From: an uncultured Prevotella sp. | GTDB lineage: Bacteria; Bacteroidota; Bacteroidia; Bacteroidales; Bacteroidaceae | DNA length: 64,000 nucleotides | Direction: 5' to 3' | NCBI GenBank assembly: GCA_905236455.1 | Contig: CAJOPT010000073.1 | Location: 26,504 to 90,503 of the forward strand | Shown here: one piece after another, positions 37,456 to 45,568 of the stretch | Position numbering within the stretch: position 1 is the stretch's first letter | How the letters are laid out: the number at the start of each line of letters is the position of its first letter | Translations under genes and position numbers: made by a program | The notes under the pieces: model-generated | What the model was told of the DNA's origin: nothing | Database searches by the model: none | Seen by the model: only the letters and a program-made list of their open reading frames with translations

Positions 37456-37615
37456 TTACTAACCCTCCACGTTTACTAAAATGTGGTGAAAATCGTTTAA
37501 CGGTGAGGATTAGCAATCTGTTTATTGCCGATTCCTCACGACTTCTGTTTAAATGTTTCCGCCGGATAATCGTCCATAATTGTTGTTAATTGGTTAAAAT
37601 TCGACTGCAAAGTTA
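37456..37615 (-). promoter_or_regulatory. corA promoter and structured leader
   Basis: -7 TAACTTTG on the minus strand (37608-37615). In the leader, 37503-37539 forms a nested hairpin: GTGAGGA (37503-37509) pairs with TCCTCAC (37533-37539), and inside it GCAAT (37513-37517) pairs with ATTGC (37524-37528). Confidence 0.55.
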
Positions 37616-37723
37616 AAGAAAAAAAGTCGTAATGCAAACTTCTTTCCTCTTTTTTTGTTTAAGACATACATATTTCGTCTGTATGAGGGCTCTTTGCAAC
37701 TAAATTCCAAATGCTTTTTGAGG

Positions 37724-37803
37724 GGTTGGGACTGGTTGGGACTGGTTGGGACTGGTTGGGACTAGTTGGGACTGACTGGGACTTTTGTTGGGACGAGTTG
37801 GGA
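37724..37803 (+). repeat. left G-rich tandem array (GGTTGGGACT units)
   Basis: About seven units of a 10-bp GGTTGGGACT repeat, degenerating at the right end. Four GGG runs separated by 7 nt meet the usual G-quadruplex rule. Confidence 0.85.
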
Positions 37804-37806
37804 GTG

Positions 37807-38370
37807 TTAGAAGTGGCGGTGGTTGCGGCGGGCTTGGGTCATGGCTTCGCTAATCCCGCCTTGGGTGACGAAGCGTTGTTCCAGCATCTTGATATAGCGT
37901 TCTATTAGGTAGATAGCTTGGTGGATGAGTGTCAAGGCAAGGTTGCCCAGTTCCTCGTCGTTCATCTTTTGCCAGGTGGCTATGTATTTTTCTGGAGCTT
38001 TCAGTTCTTGGCAGAAGGTTGCAAGACGAGGTGTGCGTGGGTGGCTTTGAGTCCAAATAGTAAGTCCTCTTGCCCGTAGGTAATCTTCGTAATCAGCTTG
38101 CAGCTCACGTAGGCTACCTCTTGAACAGTTGGTGAGCGATAGTTCCATCTTGCTTGACGTCAGTCCGTCGGCAGCCCCTTCGATAATGTTCTGTTTCCCC
38201 GACCGTGCAGCCTGAAGCATTTGGTCGCGCGTACGGTCTTTGGCTTCAAGATAACGGTTAATGAACTGGTAAGTAATGTCGTAGATAGCCACCAGTTTGG
38301 GATAAAACAGCAGTTTCTGAGGGTTCGTCTCGTTGGGGAGAAAACCATTATGGGATGATGGGATGGACAT
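37807..38370 (-). CDS. four helix bundle protein (23S rRNA intervening-sequence protein-like)
   Basis: 187 residues, all helical by inspection, with four amphipathic helices: KLVAIYDITYQFINRYL; RDQMLQAARSGKQNIIEGAADG; MELSLTNCSRGSLRELQADYEDYLRA; ELGNLALTLIHQAIYLIERYIKMLEQRF. The QAARSGKQNIIEG and SRGSLRELQADY cores are characteristic of this family, whose fold is shared by the S23/IVP proteins encoded inside some 23S rRNA genes and by Avd of diversity-generating retroelements. No rRNA or reverse transcriptase is nearby. The gene is framed by G-rich short-repeat arrays; function unknown. The N-terminal 10 residues may be spurious, the start being uncertain. Confidence 0.8.
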   Translation of the reverse strand: MSIPSSHNGFLPNETNPQKLLFYPKLVAIYDITYQFINRYLEAKDRTRDQMLQAARSGKQNIIEGAADGLTSSKMELSLTNCSRGSLRELQADYEDYLRARGLTIWTQSHPRTPRLATFCQELKAPEKYIATWQKMNDEELGNLALTLIHQAIYLIERYIKMLEQRFVTQGGISEAMTQARRNHRHF

Positions 38371-38390
38371 GATGTGCGTTTTTCTTTTTT

Positions 38391-38712
38391 GGGGGATTGG
38401 GGTTGATTGGGATTATTGTTGGGACTTGTTGGGACTTGTTGGACTGATTGGGACTAGTTGGGACTTGTTGGGACTTGTGGGACTAGTTGGGACGAGCTGG
38501 GATTTAGTTGGGACGGTGCTGGGACGGTGCTGGGACTTGTTGGGACTAGTTGGGACGGTGCTGGGACTTGTTGGGACTAGTTGGGACGAGCTGGGATTTG
38601 GTTGGGAGTCCCAATCCGTCCTAATCCGTCCCAACTCGTCCCAACATAAATCCCAAAGTAAATCCCAAAGTAAATCCCAAAGTAAATCCCAGCACCGTCC
38701 CAATCAGTCCCA
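38391..38712 (+). repeat. right G-rich array turning into its inverted complement
   Basis: From 38391 to about 38607 the plus strand carries many TTGGGACT(A/T)G-like units (GGGACTTGTT, GGGACTAGTT, GGGACGAGCT, GGGACGGTGCT). From about 38608 to 38712 the strand flips to GTCCCAA-type units, including a perfect 12-bp tandem at 38647-38690. The two halves can pair (TGGGACGGTGCTGGGA with TCCCAGCACCGTCCCA). Both coding-looking frames here (Gly/Leu/Trp-rich or Pro/Ser/Gln-rich) are repeat artefacts. Confidence 0.85.
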
Positions 38713-38735
38713 GTAAAATCCCATAGCACCACAAG

Positions 38736-40193
38736 TTATTTCATTGGGACATCTTCAAGCGTCTTCTTCAGAAGCTGCCAGAATGGTTCAATGGTGGCAA
38801 TGAGGCAACGTTCCGTCGTGGTGTGTGGTGACTTCATCGTCGGTCCCATAGATACCACGTCGAGATGTGGGTATTTGCCAAGAATGACAGAGCACTCCAG
38901 ACCGGCATGGTCTACCTGAATGATACCTTCCTCACCGAACAGTTCTTTATATTCCTTTAATAGCAGGTGTAAAGCCTCACTGTCAGGGTTCGGATCCCAT
39001 CCGCCGTAGCTTCCTGCTGTCTCTATCTTCATACCAGCCATGTTAAAGCAGCTCTCCAACATGCTGACGATATAGTATTTCATATCCTCGCGGCTGGAGC
39101 GTGCCAGAATCTTGATGGCGGCTTTCCCGTCTTCAATGTCTATGATTGCAAGGTTTGAAGAGGTTTCAACAACATCGGGGTAGGCGGGAATCATCCTAAG
39201 CACACCGTCGTGGCAGGCGAGGATAGCATTGATGAGATTGTCTTGTATCTCTTCAGGTATCTCAGTCTTGGGAGTGTCGACATCTTCCGCAAAGAATTCT
39301 ATGCCGCTCTCGATACCCTTATACTGGTCGGTAAACTCAGCTTTGTATTCCTCAACAGTCTCTTTCAGCTCCTGCAGGTTTTCTTTTGGAAGGGTTAGCA
39401 CCACCTCGGCTTTGAAAGGTATGGCATTGCGCATGTTTCCACCATGCCAGCTTACCAACCGTGCCTCGTTGTCTAAGATGGCGTCGCGTACAAAGCGTGC
39501 CATCATTTTGTTGGCATTACCGCGTCCTTCGTGGATTTCCAGTCCTGAGTGCCCTCCGCGCAAGCCTTTCAGCGTTACCTTTACGGCAACATCCTCATGG
39601 TCGGTCTCTGCCTCTTTGTATTCGAGAGTCGCTGTGACGTCAATGCCGCCCGCGCTTCCGATAACGAACTTACCCCATGTCTCAGAGTCAAGGTTGAACA
39701 GAAAGTCACCGTTGAGCTCGTCTTCCGGAAGGTCGTTGGCACCATACATGCCTGTCTCTTCGTCAGCGGTGATCAATGCTTCAATAGGACCATGTCTCAG
39801 GTCTTTGGCTTCCATCACTGCCATGATGGCAGCTACACCCATGCCGTTGTCGGCTCCAAGGGTTGTCCCTTTTGCTTTCACCCATTCACCGTCGATCCAT
39901 GTCTGTATGGGGTCTGTCTCAAAATTGTGGGTGCTGTCGGGAGTCTTTTGTGGCACCATGTCCATGTGGGCTTGTAGGATTACTCCTTTCTTCCCCTCCA
40001 TGCCTAGTGTGGCAGGCTTACGCATTACGATGTTTCCCGCAGCATCTTTGAATGCTTCCACTCCGGCTCCTTTTGCGAAGTCGAGCAGGAACTGCTGGAT
40101 TTTTTCCAGATGACCGCTTGGACGCGGTACTTGTGTCAATGCATCGAAGTTCTTCCAGATGCATGTAGGATTTAGGTTCTTAATTTCACTCAT
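38736..40193 (-). CDS. pepD: aminoacyl-histidine dipeptidase (cytosol non-specific dipeptidase)
   Basis: Cleaves dipeptides such as Xaa-His; M20 metallopeptidase. 485 residues with the dinuclear metal site readable: LQAHMDMVPQK (His, Asp), GADNGMG (Asp), ADEETGMYGA (catalytic Glu pair), LNLDSE and a late His near SMGPTMKSPHTTTERCL. A lid domain lies between. No signal peptide. It is followed by the G-rich repeat region. Confidence 0.94.
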   Translation of the reverse strand: MSEIKNLNPTCIWKNFDALTQVPRPSGHLEKIQQFLLDFAKGAGVEAFKDAAGNIVMRKPATLGMEGKKGVILQAHMDMVPQKTPDSTHNFETDPIQTWIDGEWVKAKGTTLGADNGMGVAAIMAVMEAKDLRHGPIEALITADEETGMYGANDLPEDELNGDFLFNLDSETWGKFVIGSAGGIDVTATLEYKEAETDHEDVAVKVTLKGLRGGHSGLEIHEGRGNANKMMARFVRDAILDNEARLVSWHGGNMRNAIPFKAEVVLTLPKENLQELKETVEEYKAEFTDQYKGIESGIEFFAEDVDTPKTEIPEEIQDNLINAILACHDGVLRMIPAYPDVVETSSNLAIIDIEDGKAAIKILARSSREDMKYYIVSMLESCFNMAGMKIETAGSYGGWDPNPDSEALHLLLKEYKELFGEEGIIQVDHAGLECSVILGKYPHLDVVSMGPTMKSPHTTTERCLIATIEPFWQLLKKTLEDVPMK

Positions 40194-40212
40194 GATATTT
40201 ATAGATTTATCG

Positions 40213-41208
40213 TTAATAAGATTGTTTCTTATTTGAAAGCGACAGAGCTATCCATGCATATATTCCCAATGCGATGACGAGCAGTGTCTGGACAGTGTGT
40301 ACAATTAGGACGAAATAGAGTGCCTGATGGTCTACGACACCATATAATATCAGCATTGTCTTTACTGCGAAGTGCCACGGTCCGGCACCGTTGGGTGTCG
40401 GTACTATAACGGCAATGCTTCCCACGACAAACGCCACAAGTACACAGTCTATTCCAAGCCCTTCTGTAAAGTCGAAGCAGAAGAAAGCGAGATAGAAATG
40501 CAGGAAATAGCAGAGCCAGATGGCAATGGAGAAGAAGATGAAAATAGCGGGATAGTGTACTTTCCTTATAGAGGTTATACCTTGCCATATCCCTGCGAAC
40601 GTTTCTTTCACCTTCTTATATATGGCGAACTTCCGTAGCAGGAAGAAGATAAGAATAGCTACGGCTATTCCGCAGATGGCGGTGACAAGCCATCCTGTGT
40701 CTGTGAAGCCTGCGAGAATGTCGTTAAAACGGGTTCCTGTCTTGGAGAAAAAGGTACCGAATACGCTCACTTGCATGAAGAACGCGATGGCTGTGATGAG
40801 AAGCATTACAATGGTGTCGACTATACGCTCTGTCACCACGCTACCCAACGCTTTAGGGAATGATACTCCGTCATAGCTTTTTAGGACACCGCAACGGGTT
40901 ATCTCTCCGATGCGTGGGATTATAAGGCTCACAGCATACGACAGGAAGATGCTGTATACCGATATCGCCGTGCGAGGTTTCTCGCCGATAGGCTCCAAGA
41001 GCTGTTTCCATCGCCAGCCGCGGATGACCTGTGCCAATATGCCAAAGGGAAACGACAGCAGCATCCATGTCCAGTTCATCTCGTGTAGCAGAACGTCTTG
41101 GATACTCCGAAAGTCGAAGTCACGGTACATCCAATAGAGAATGGCTCCACCGAGTATCAGTGGCAGAATGCTCCTTATAATCTGGTTTATCCTATGTTTA
41201 TTCTCCAT
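40213..41208 (-). CDS. flippase-like membrane protein (UPF0104 / lysylphosphatidylglycerol synthase TM family)
   Basis: 331 residues with about eight membrane helices, including the motif pair LGSVVTERIVDTIVML and FAVKTMLILYGV...PTPNGAGPWHFAV characteristic of the AglD/UPF0104 integral membrane family. No MprF-type synthase domain is attached. Members are thought to move lipid-linked substrates; that role is inferred. Starts 15 bp after nothing: its promoter is the minus-strand copy of the 68-bp repeat at 41257-41324. pepD follows on the same strand after 19 bp, so the two are likely co-transcribed. Confidence 0.8.
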   Translation of the reverse strand: MENKHRINQIIRSILPLILGGAILYWMYRDFDFRSIQDVLLHEMNWTWMLLSFPFGILAQVIRGWRWKQLLEPIGEKPRTAISVYSIFLSYAVSLIIPRIGEITRCGVLKSYDGVSFPKALGSVVTERIVDTIVMLLITAIAFFMQVSVFGTFFSKTGTRFNDILAGFTDTGWLVTAICGIAVAILIFFLLRKFAIYKKVKETFAGIWQGITSIRKVHYPAIFIFFSIAIWLCYFLHFYLAFFCFDFTEGLGIDCVLVAFVVGSIAVIVPTPNGAGPWHFAVKTMLILYGVVDHQALYFVLIVHTVQTLLVIALGIYAWIALSLSNKKQSY

Positions 41209-41256
41209 CGCCTTTTGATTCCTTATGGCGTGTAATACTTTTTGTCGTTAATGTGA

Positions 41257-41324
41257 TGCAAAGGTAATGCAAACTGAATACAATACAAAATAAAAATCGT
41301 TTATTTTTTATTGTTGAGGTGCAG
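41257..41324 (-). promoter_or_regulatory. promoter of the flippase-like gene, copy 2 of the 68-bp repeat
   Basis: Reads on the minus strand CTGCACCTCAACAATA ... ATTTTGTATTG ... TACCTTTGCA; -7 at 41259-41266. Same length and spacing as the dnaG copy. Confidence 0.75.
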
Positions 41325-41396
41325 TTTTCCTTCTTTAAAGGCAATCATTTTAATGTAAATTCTTTATCGTTTGAGTGATTATTTTCATAGAAACGT

Positions 41397-41426
41397 TTGT
41401 AACATGACGGGAAAATCGTAACTTTG
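41397..41426 (+). promoter_or_regulatory. ksgA promoter (leaderless)
   Basis: TTG (41397-41399), 19 bp, TAACTTTG (41419-41426); only 4 nt separate the box from the ksgA ATG. Confidence 0.7.
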
Positions 41427-41430
41427 CCGC

Positions 41431-42225
41431 ATGATAAAGAAAGTAAGACCCAAAAAGAATCTGGGACAGCATTTCCTTACCGACCTTAATGTGGCAAAGC
41501 AGATTGCTGACACGGTGGATGCTTGTCCGGAGATTCCTGTGCTTGAGATCGGTCCTGGCATGGGTGTGCTGACACAGTATTTGTTGCCTAAGCAGCGCAT
41601 GGTGAAGGCTGTGGAAATAGATAAGGAAAGTGTGGCATACCTGCATGACAGATTTGGTGATATGGCTGAGGACTGGATTATCTCCGCCGACTTCCTGCGT
41701 ATGGACTTGTCGGAGGTGTTCGATGGAAAGCCTTTCGTGCTTACAGGTAACTATCCGTATGATATCTCTTCCCAGATTTTTTTCAAGATGCTCGACAATA
41801 AGGATCTTATACCTTGTTGTACTGGGATGATTCAACGGGAAGTGGCTTTGCGTATGGCGTCTGAGCCTGGGAACAAGCAATATGGTATCTTGTCGGTGCT
41901 GATGCAGGCTTGGTATGATGTAGAGTATCTGTTTACTGTTGACGAGAATGTGTTCAATCCACCGCCAAAAGTGAAAAGTGCTGTAATCAGGATGACACGC
42001 AATAATGTCACTGACCTCGGATGTGACGAACAGCTTTTCAAACGCGTGGTGAAAAGCGTGTTCAACCAGAGACGGAAGATGCTGCGTGTGAGTCTGCGAC
42101 AGCTGTTTTCTGGAGCTAAGCCGCATGAGGGCTTCTATGAGCAGGAGATGATGACAATGCGTCCGGAGCAATTGTCAATACCGCAGTTTGTGGAACTGAC
42201 GAATATCGTGGCAGAGGAGTTGTGA
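41431..42225 (+). CDS. rsmA: 16S rRNA dimethyladenosine transferase KsgA/RsmA
   Basis: Dimethylates A1518 and A1519 of 16S rRNA. 264 residues with KKNLGQHFLTD, the SAM motif VLEIGPGMGVLTQYLL, and the catalytic NYPYDISS (NPPY-type) and FNPPPKVKSAV. Its promoter is 4 nt before the ATG. Convergent with a small secreted protein gene; the two stops sit in one hairpin at 42219-42239. Confidence 0.96.
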   Translation: MIKKVRPKKNLGQHFLTDLNVAKQIADTVDACPEIPVLEIGPGMGVLTQYLLPKQRMVKAVEIDKESVAYLHDRFGDMAEDWIISADFLRMDLSEVFDGKPFVLTGNYPYDISSQIFFKMLDNKDLIPCCTGMIQREVALRMASEPGNKQYGILSVLMQAWYDVEYLFTVDENVFNPPPKVKSAVIRMTRNNVTDLGCDEQLFKRVVKSVFNQRRKMLRVSLRQLFSGAKPHEGFYEQEMMTMRPEQLSIPQFVELTNIVAEEL

Positions 42226-42239
42226 GGCTATCTCACAAC
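42219..42239. terminator. short hairpin over the stop codons of ksgA and the convergent gene
   Basis: 8-bp stem GTTGTGAG / CTCACAAC with a 5-nt loop; no T run, so its role as a terminator is uncertain. Confidence 0.5.
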
Positions 42240-42614
42240 GTATTTCCTGCCATTCTGAATATATATGCCTTTAGGCAAGGATTTTCCACCGACAGTAATC
42301 TTCCTGCCTTGCAGGTCATAGATACAGCCGTTGTCAATGGTCGCCTCGTTGACAGTGGCATTGATGCCTGACGTGCTTCCCAGATAAATCCTCTGTATGC
42401 TGGTGATGTCTACAGTCTTCACGGTTGTGCCATTGTTCACAATGTTCATTTTCCCGTTGTCAAAGGTGAAGGTGGAGAAGTCGGCGAAAGGAATGTTCTC
42501 AGTTGAGCTTACTCCGTCTTTGTACTGTATTATCAGATTTGTATAGTCGTCAGCAAGGACGGTATTGCACGTAAAAGCGACAACGCATATTAGGAAAGTA
42601 CGTAATATCTTCAT
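42228..42614 (-). CDS. small secreted protein with a Prevotella-type C-terminal tail
   Basis: 128 residues from MKILRTFLIC (42614); the longer frame to 42662 would begin before the promoter box. Signal peptide ending near NTVLA, then a beta-rich region (NLIIQYKDGVSSTENIPFADFSTFTF, NIVNNGTTVKTVDITSIQRIYLG) and the tail IYDLQGRKI ... LPKGIYIQNGRKYVVR. That tail type (YDLQGR.V ... KGIYI.NGKK) is frequent on secreted Prevotella proteins. I do not recognise any catalytic motif. -7 box TATTTTTG on the minus strand at 42632-42639. Confidence 0.78.
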   Translation of the reverse strand: MKILRTFLICVVAFTCNTVLADDYTNLIIQYKDGVSSTENIPFADFSTFTFDNGKMNIVNNGTTVKTVDITSIQRIYLGSTSGINATVNEATIDNGCIYDLQGRKITVGGKSLPKGIYIQNGRKYVVR

Positions 42615-42631
42615 AATCGGATTCTTTTTTG

Positions 42632-42639
42632 CAAAAATA
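42632..42639 (-). promoter_or_regulatory. -7 element of the small secreted protein gene
   Basis: TATTTTTG on the minus strand, about 17 nt before the ATG at 42614. Confidence 0.55.
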
Positions 42640-42700
42640 CATAAAAGTGGTGAAAGAGACAAATAGTTGAGGCTCTTTTTTGAGAAAAATGAGAAAAATG

Positions 42701-42731
42701 TTGTGAGTTCGGATTTTATTGGTTAAATTTG
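42701..42731 (+). promoter_or_regulatory. frr-rsgA promoter
   Basis: TTG (42701-42703), 20 bp, TAAATTTG (42724-42731); ATG at 42753. Confidence 0.6.
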
Positions 42732-42752
42732 TGCAATTAAAACCGATAAGCA

Positions 42753-43313
42753 ATGATTGACGTAAAACAAGTATTAAGTGATGCCGAGGAACGCATGGAG
42801 ATGGCTGCGATGTTCTTGGATGAGCAGCTCGCGCGCATCCGTGCCGGACGTGCCAATGTGGCAATCCTCAATGGCGTTAAGGTAAACTCATACGGTTCAA
42901 TGGTTCCGTTGAACCAAGTCGCTAATGTGTCTGTTCCAGACCCTCGCACCATCGCCATCAAGCCTTGGGACAAAAAGGCGATACGCGACATAGAGAAGGC
43001 TATTATGGATTCTGATGTTGGTATTACCCCAGAGAACAATGGTGAGGTTATCCGCCTGAACATACCACAGCCGACTGAGGAGCGCCGCCGCGACCTGGTG
43101 AAACAGTGCAATAAGATTGGCGAGAAGGCTAAGGTTGAGGTGCGCAATGTGCGTGGCGACATCAAGGACAAGCTTAAGAAAGCCATTAAAGACGGTCTCT
43201 CCGAGGATAATGAGAAGGATGCCGAGCTCGACCTTCAGAAACTGCACGATAAGTATATCAAGAAGCTTGATAGCTTATTGGAGGAGAAGAACAAAGAAAT
43301 AATGACGGTTTGA
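42753..43313 (+). CDS. frr: ribosome recycling factor
   Basis: Splits post-termination ribosomes with EF-G. 186 residues, the standard length, with [36 protein letters not shown], and [35 protein letters not shown]. Overlaps rsgA at the stop codon. Confidence 0.97.
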   Translation: MIDVKQVLSDAEERMEMAAMFLDEQLARIRAGRANVAILNGVKVNSYGSMVPLNQVANVSVPDPRTIAIKPWDKKAIRDIEKAIMDSDVGITPENNGEVIRLNIPQPTEERRRDLVKQCNKIGEKAKVEVRNVRGDIKDKLKKAIKDGLSEDNEKDAELDLQKLHDKYIKKLDSLLEEKNKEIMTV

Positions 43314-44314
43314 AAGGGCTTGTCATTAAGAATACAGGCAGCTGGTACACCGTTAAGACTGACGATGGACCAGTTGTCGATTGTAAAGTCAAGGGACGTT
43401 TCCGTCTTAAAGGCATACGCAGCACCAATCCTGTTGCGGTGGGCGACCGTGTGGAGATTGTCACTAACCAGGAGGGGACAGCTTTCATTACTGATATAGC
43501 TGACCGGCGCAATTATATTATCCGTAAGTCGCAGAATCTGTCAAAACAGAGTCATATCCTTGCGGCTAACGTTGACCAGGCTTTCCTGATAGTGACGGTA
43601 AACTATCCGCAGACTTCCACCACCTTCATCGACCGTTTCCTGGCTTCTGCCGAGGCTTATAGGGTACCTGTGGTACTCGTATTCAACAAAACAGATCTGC
43701 TTGATGAGGATGAGCTGCATTATCAGGAAATGATGATGCAACTCTATGAGACGATAGGCTATCGGTGTGTCGCCATATCAGCAGTGGCTTCAGTAACATC
43801 GACTGATGGTATGCCGCCAGTGAAGGCGGATTCTCCTTCCAATGACAGTAGGTATACCTCTGTCAACTCACTGCTTCCTCTCCTGACGGGGAAGATAACA
43901 TTGTTTAGTGGGAACAGTGGAGTGGGGAAGTCGACCATTATCAATGGTCTGGTGCCAGGTGCCAACCTTCGCACATCGGAGATTTCTGATGTGCATAACA
44001 CTGGAATGCATACCACTACGTTCAGTGAGATGATACCGGTTAGTGATGCGGACGGTAGCGGTTACATCATCGATACTCCAGGCATAAAAGGCTTTGGCAC
44101 ATTCGATATGGAGAGGGAGGAGCTCACCAGCTATTTTAAGGAGATATTCCACTTCTCTAAAGACTGTCGTTTCTCAAACTGTACGCATACTCACGAGCCT
44201 GGGTGCGCAGTCTTGAAGGCTTTGGAGGAGCATTATATTGCACAAAGCCGATACAATTCTTATCTTTCCATGTTGGAGGATAAGGATGAGAGTAAATACA
44301 GGGAAGCTTATTGA
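43310..44314 (+). CDS. rsgA: ribosome small subunit-dependent GTPase RsgA
   Basis: Circularly permuted GTPase for 30S maturation. 334 residues: OB domain ([16 protein letters not shown]), then G4 NKTD, G1 [14 protein letters not shown] and G3 DTPGIKGFG in permuted order, and a zinc domain with [16 protein letters not shown]. The start is a TTG (43310) that overlaps the frr stop in TTGA, and the protein reads MKGLVIKN as in relatives. A 48-residue-type insert ([20 protein letters not shown]) sits before the G1 motif. Confidence 0.94.
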   Translation: MKGLVIKNTGSWYTVKTDDGPVVDCKVKGRFRLKGIRSTNPVAVGDRVEIVTNQEGTAFITDIADRRNYIIRKSQNLSKQSHILAANVDQAFLIVTVNYPQTSTTFIDRFLASAEAYRVPVVLVFNKTDLLDEDELHYQEMMMQLYETIGYRCVAISAVASVTSTDGMPPVKADSPSNDSRYTSVNSLLPLLTGKITLFSGNSGVGKSTIINGLVPGANLRTSEISDVHNTGMHTTTFSEMIPVSDADGSGYIIDTPGIKGFGTFDMEREELTSYFKEIFHFSKDCRFSNCTHTHEPGCAVLKALEEHYIAQSRYNSYLSMLEDKDESKYREAY

Positions 44315-44353
44315 TTCGGGCTTAACGCCGGTGTAGCCGCGGAGAGGAGTCTC

Positions 44354-44590
44354 TTATTTCACAATCTTATTCCACAGCCACAGTACTATGACGGCACCGA
44401 TAGTACCCGTTACCAGCTCTCCGACCCATCCTGGCTCCCAATGTAGTCCAAGGAGGTTAAATACCCAACCGCCGACGGCACCACCGATTAATCCTAAAAA
44501 CAGGTTGATAAGGCAACCTTTGCTCTCACCGTTTGTCAACTTTGTGGCAATGAATCCTGCCAGTATTCCAATAATAATTGCTCCAATCAT
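44354..44590 (-). CDS. GlsB/YeaQ/YmgE family stress-response membrane protein
   Basis: 78 residues, three hydrophobic segments (about 2-18, 27-47, 59-74) in the family pattern: IIGILAGFIATKLTNGESKGCLINLFLGLIGGAVGGWVF. Transglycosylase-associated-protein type. Inner membrane; function poorly defined but stress-linked in relatives. -7 box on the minus strand at 44637-44644. Confidence 0.88.
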   Translation of the reverse strand: MIGAIIIGILAGFIATKLTNGESKGCLINLFLGLIGGAVGGWVFNLLGLHWEPGWVGELVTGTIGAVIVLWLWNKIVK

Positions 44591-44636
44591 AGTCGTGTAT
44601 AATATAATATAGTCGTTATAATATAATTATGTGGAG

Positions 44637-44644
44637 CAAAGATA
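44637..44644 (-). promoter_or_regulatory. -7 element of the GlsB-type gene
   Basis: TATCTTTG on the minus strand, about 47 nt before the ATG. Confidence 0.55.
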
Positions 44645-44861
44645 CAACAAATAATTGGGATATCATACTTTTCCGGCAATGTTTTCAGAAAATTGTTATT
44701 ACAACATTTGAAAAAGTTGTTATAACTTTTCAGAAAGTTGTTACAACTTTCGTCGAGAAGCTATGTTTTCTGTTAACAAGATTTATGCTGCTCTCATCGT
44801 ATAGCAGTGCTTCCACATTATTAATAACAAGGTTCATCGGGAGGCTTTAAAGAATGCAATC
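44645..44861. other. AT-rich intergenic stretch with small dyads
   Basis: No gene seen. Several related dyads, the clearest GAAAGTTGT-T-ACAACTTTC (44733-44751), with neighbouring AAAGTT...AACTTT and AACAAT-like copies from about 44690. Confidence 0.5.
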
Positions 44862-45469
44862 TGCTAAAAAAATCGTTTCTTCAGTACGCTTTTACAAAGC
44901 GAAGCGACTAAAAAGAATTTTTAAAAAACATTTTTTTGCGTCACGCGTCACACTATCGTAATGTTGTTGTTGATGATAAGTGGCTGGTTATAAGATGTTT
45001 AGGATAATAGTCGATGTAAGCCATCACCTCAAAAACCGTGTTTGAGAGAGTCATTGCGTCGCATTTGCAGCACTTGTGACGCAAATGCGATGGAAAGGTG
45101 ACGCAAATATGATGGAAAAGCAATGAATAATGGCGCAATATTATGGGCTAAAAACCACAGAATCATCCACAAAGTCCCTGTAAACAGGGGTTTTCGGAGC
45201 GGAAAAACCCCATGTAATGCGGGTATACAGGTATGTGACACGAATGTGACGGAAAGCACGTTTTTCCCCCTTGTTTTTTCGGTTAAGCATATGGTCTTGC
45301 CTCTTTGCACCATACCGAAACAGCCTTGTATTCAGCAGTTTCCGTCCACATCTCCGTCACGGCTCCTATAGGAAAGTGTGACGCGTGACGCAAAAAAATG
45401 TTTTTTAAAAATTCTTTTTAGTCGCTTCGCTTTGTAAAAGCGTACTGAAGAAATGATTTCTTTTTAGCA
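44862..45469. mobile_element. MITE-like element with long terminal inverted repeats
   Basis: Perfect 79-bp inverted repeats at 44876-44954 and 45375-45453, extending imperfectly outward to a shared TGCTAAAAA end (44862 and 45469). The 420-bp interior has no convincing gene; it contains 22-bp repeats of the GTGACGCAAATGCGATGGAAAG type at 45076 and 45098 and a degenerate copy at 45237. No transposase and no clear target-site duplication were found. Confidence 0.75.
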
Positions 45470-45532
45470 AGACCAATTAAGTTTCAAGTTCTTGAAACCT
45501 TTAGCCTTTATAGTAATGTTAGCGTTTTGAGT

Positions 45533-45563
45533 TTGCTGTTTTCACGGAAAAGTTGTAATTTTG
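45533..45563 (+). promoter_or_regulatory. mnmA promoter (leaderless)
   Basis: TTG (45533-45535), 20 bp, TAATTTTG (45556-45563); 5 nt before ATG 45569. Confidence 0.7.
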
Positions 45564-45568
45564 CAGCC

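Noticed and set aside
37807..38370. Diversity-generating retroelement (Avd-like gene)
   Set aside because: The fold family fits, but no reverse transcriptase, template repeat or variable repeat was found within the window.
38391..38712. Possible CRISPR array
   Set aside because: Units are 10-12 bp and contiguous, with no spacers of constant length and no cas genes.
38333..38716. Gly/Leu/Trp-rich frame (plus) and Pro/Ser/Gln-rich frame (minus) of about 100-127 codons
   Set aside because: Translations of the short G-rich repeat units; no start context and no composition of a real protein.
39229..40113. 294-codon plus-strand frame opposite pepD
   Set aside because: Antisense to an intact M20 peptidase with all metal ligands; no family features of its own.
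41350..42171. 273-codon minus-strand frame opposite ksgA
   Set aside because: Antisense to a clear KsgA with catalytic motifs.
44953..45371. Small frames inside the inverted-repeat element (61, 94 and 82 codons)
   Set aside because: They mainly reflect the 22-bp internal repeats and have no recognisable domain; the element looks non-coding.
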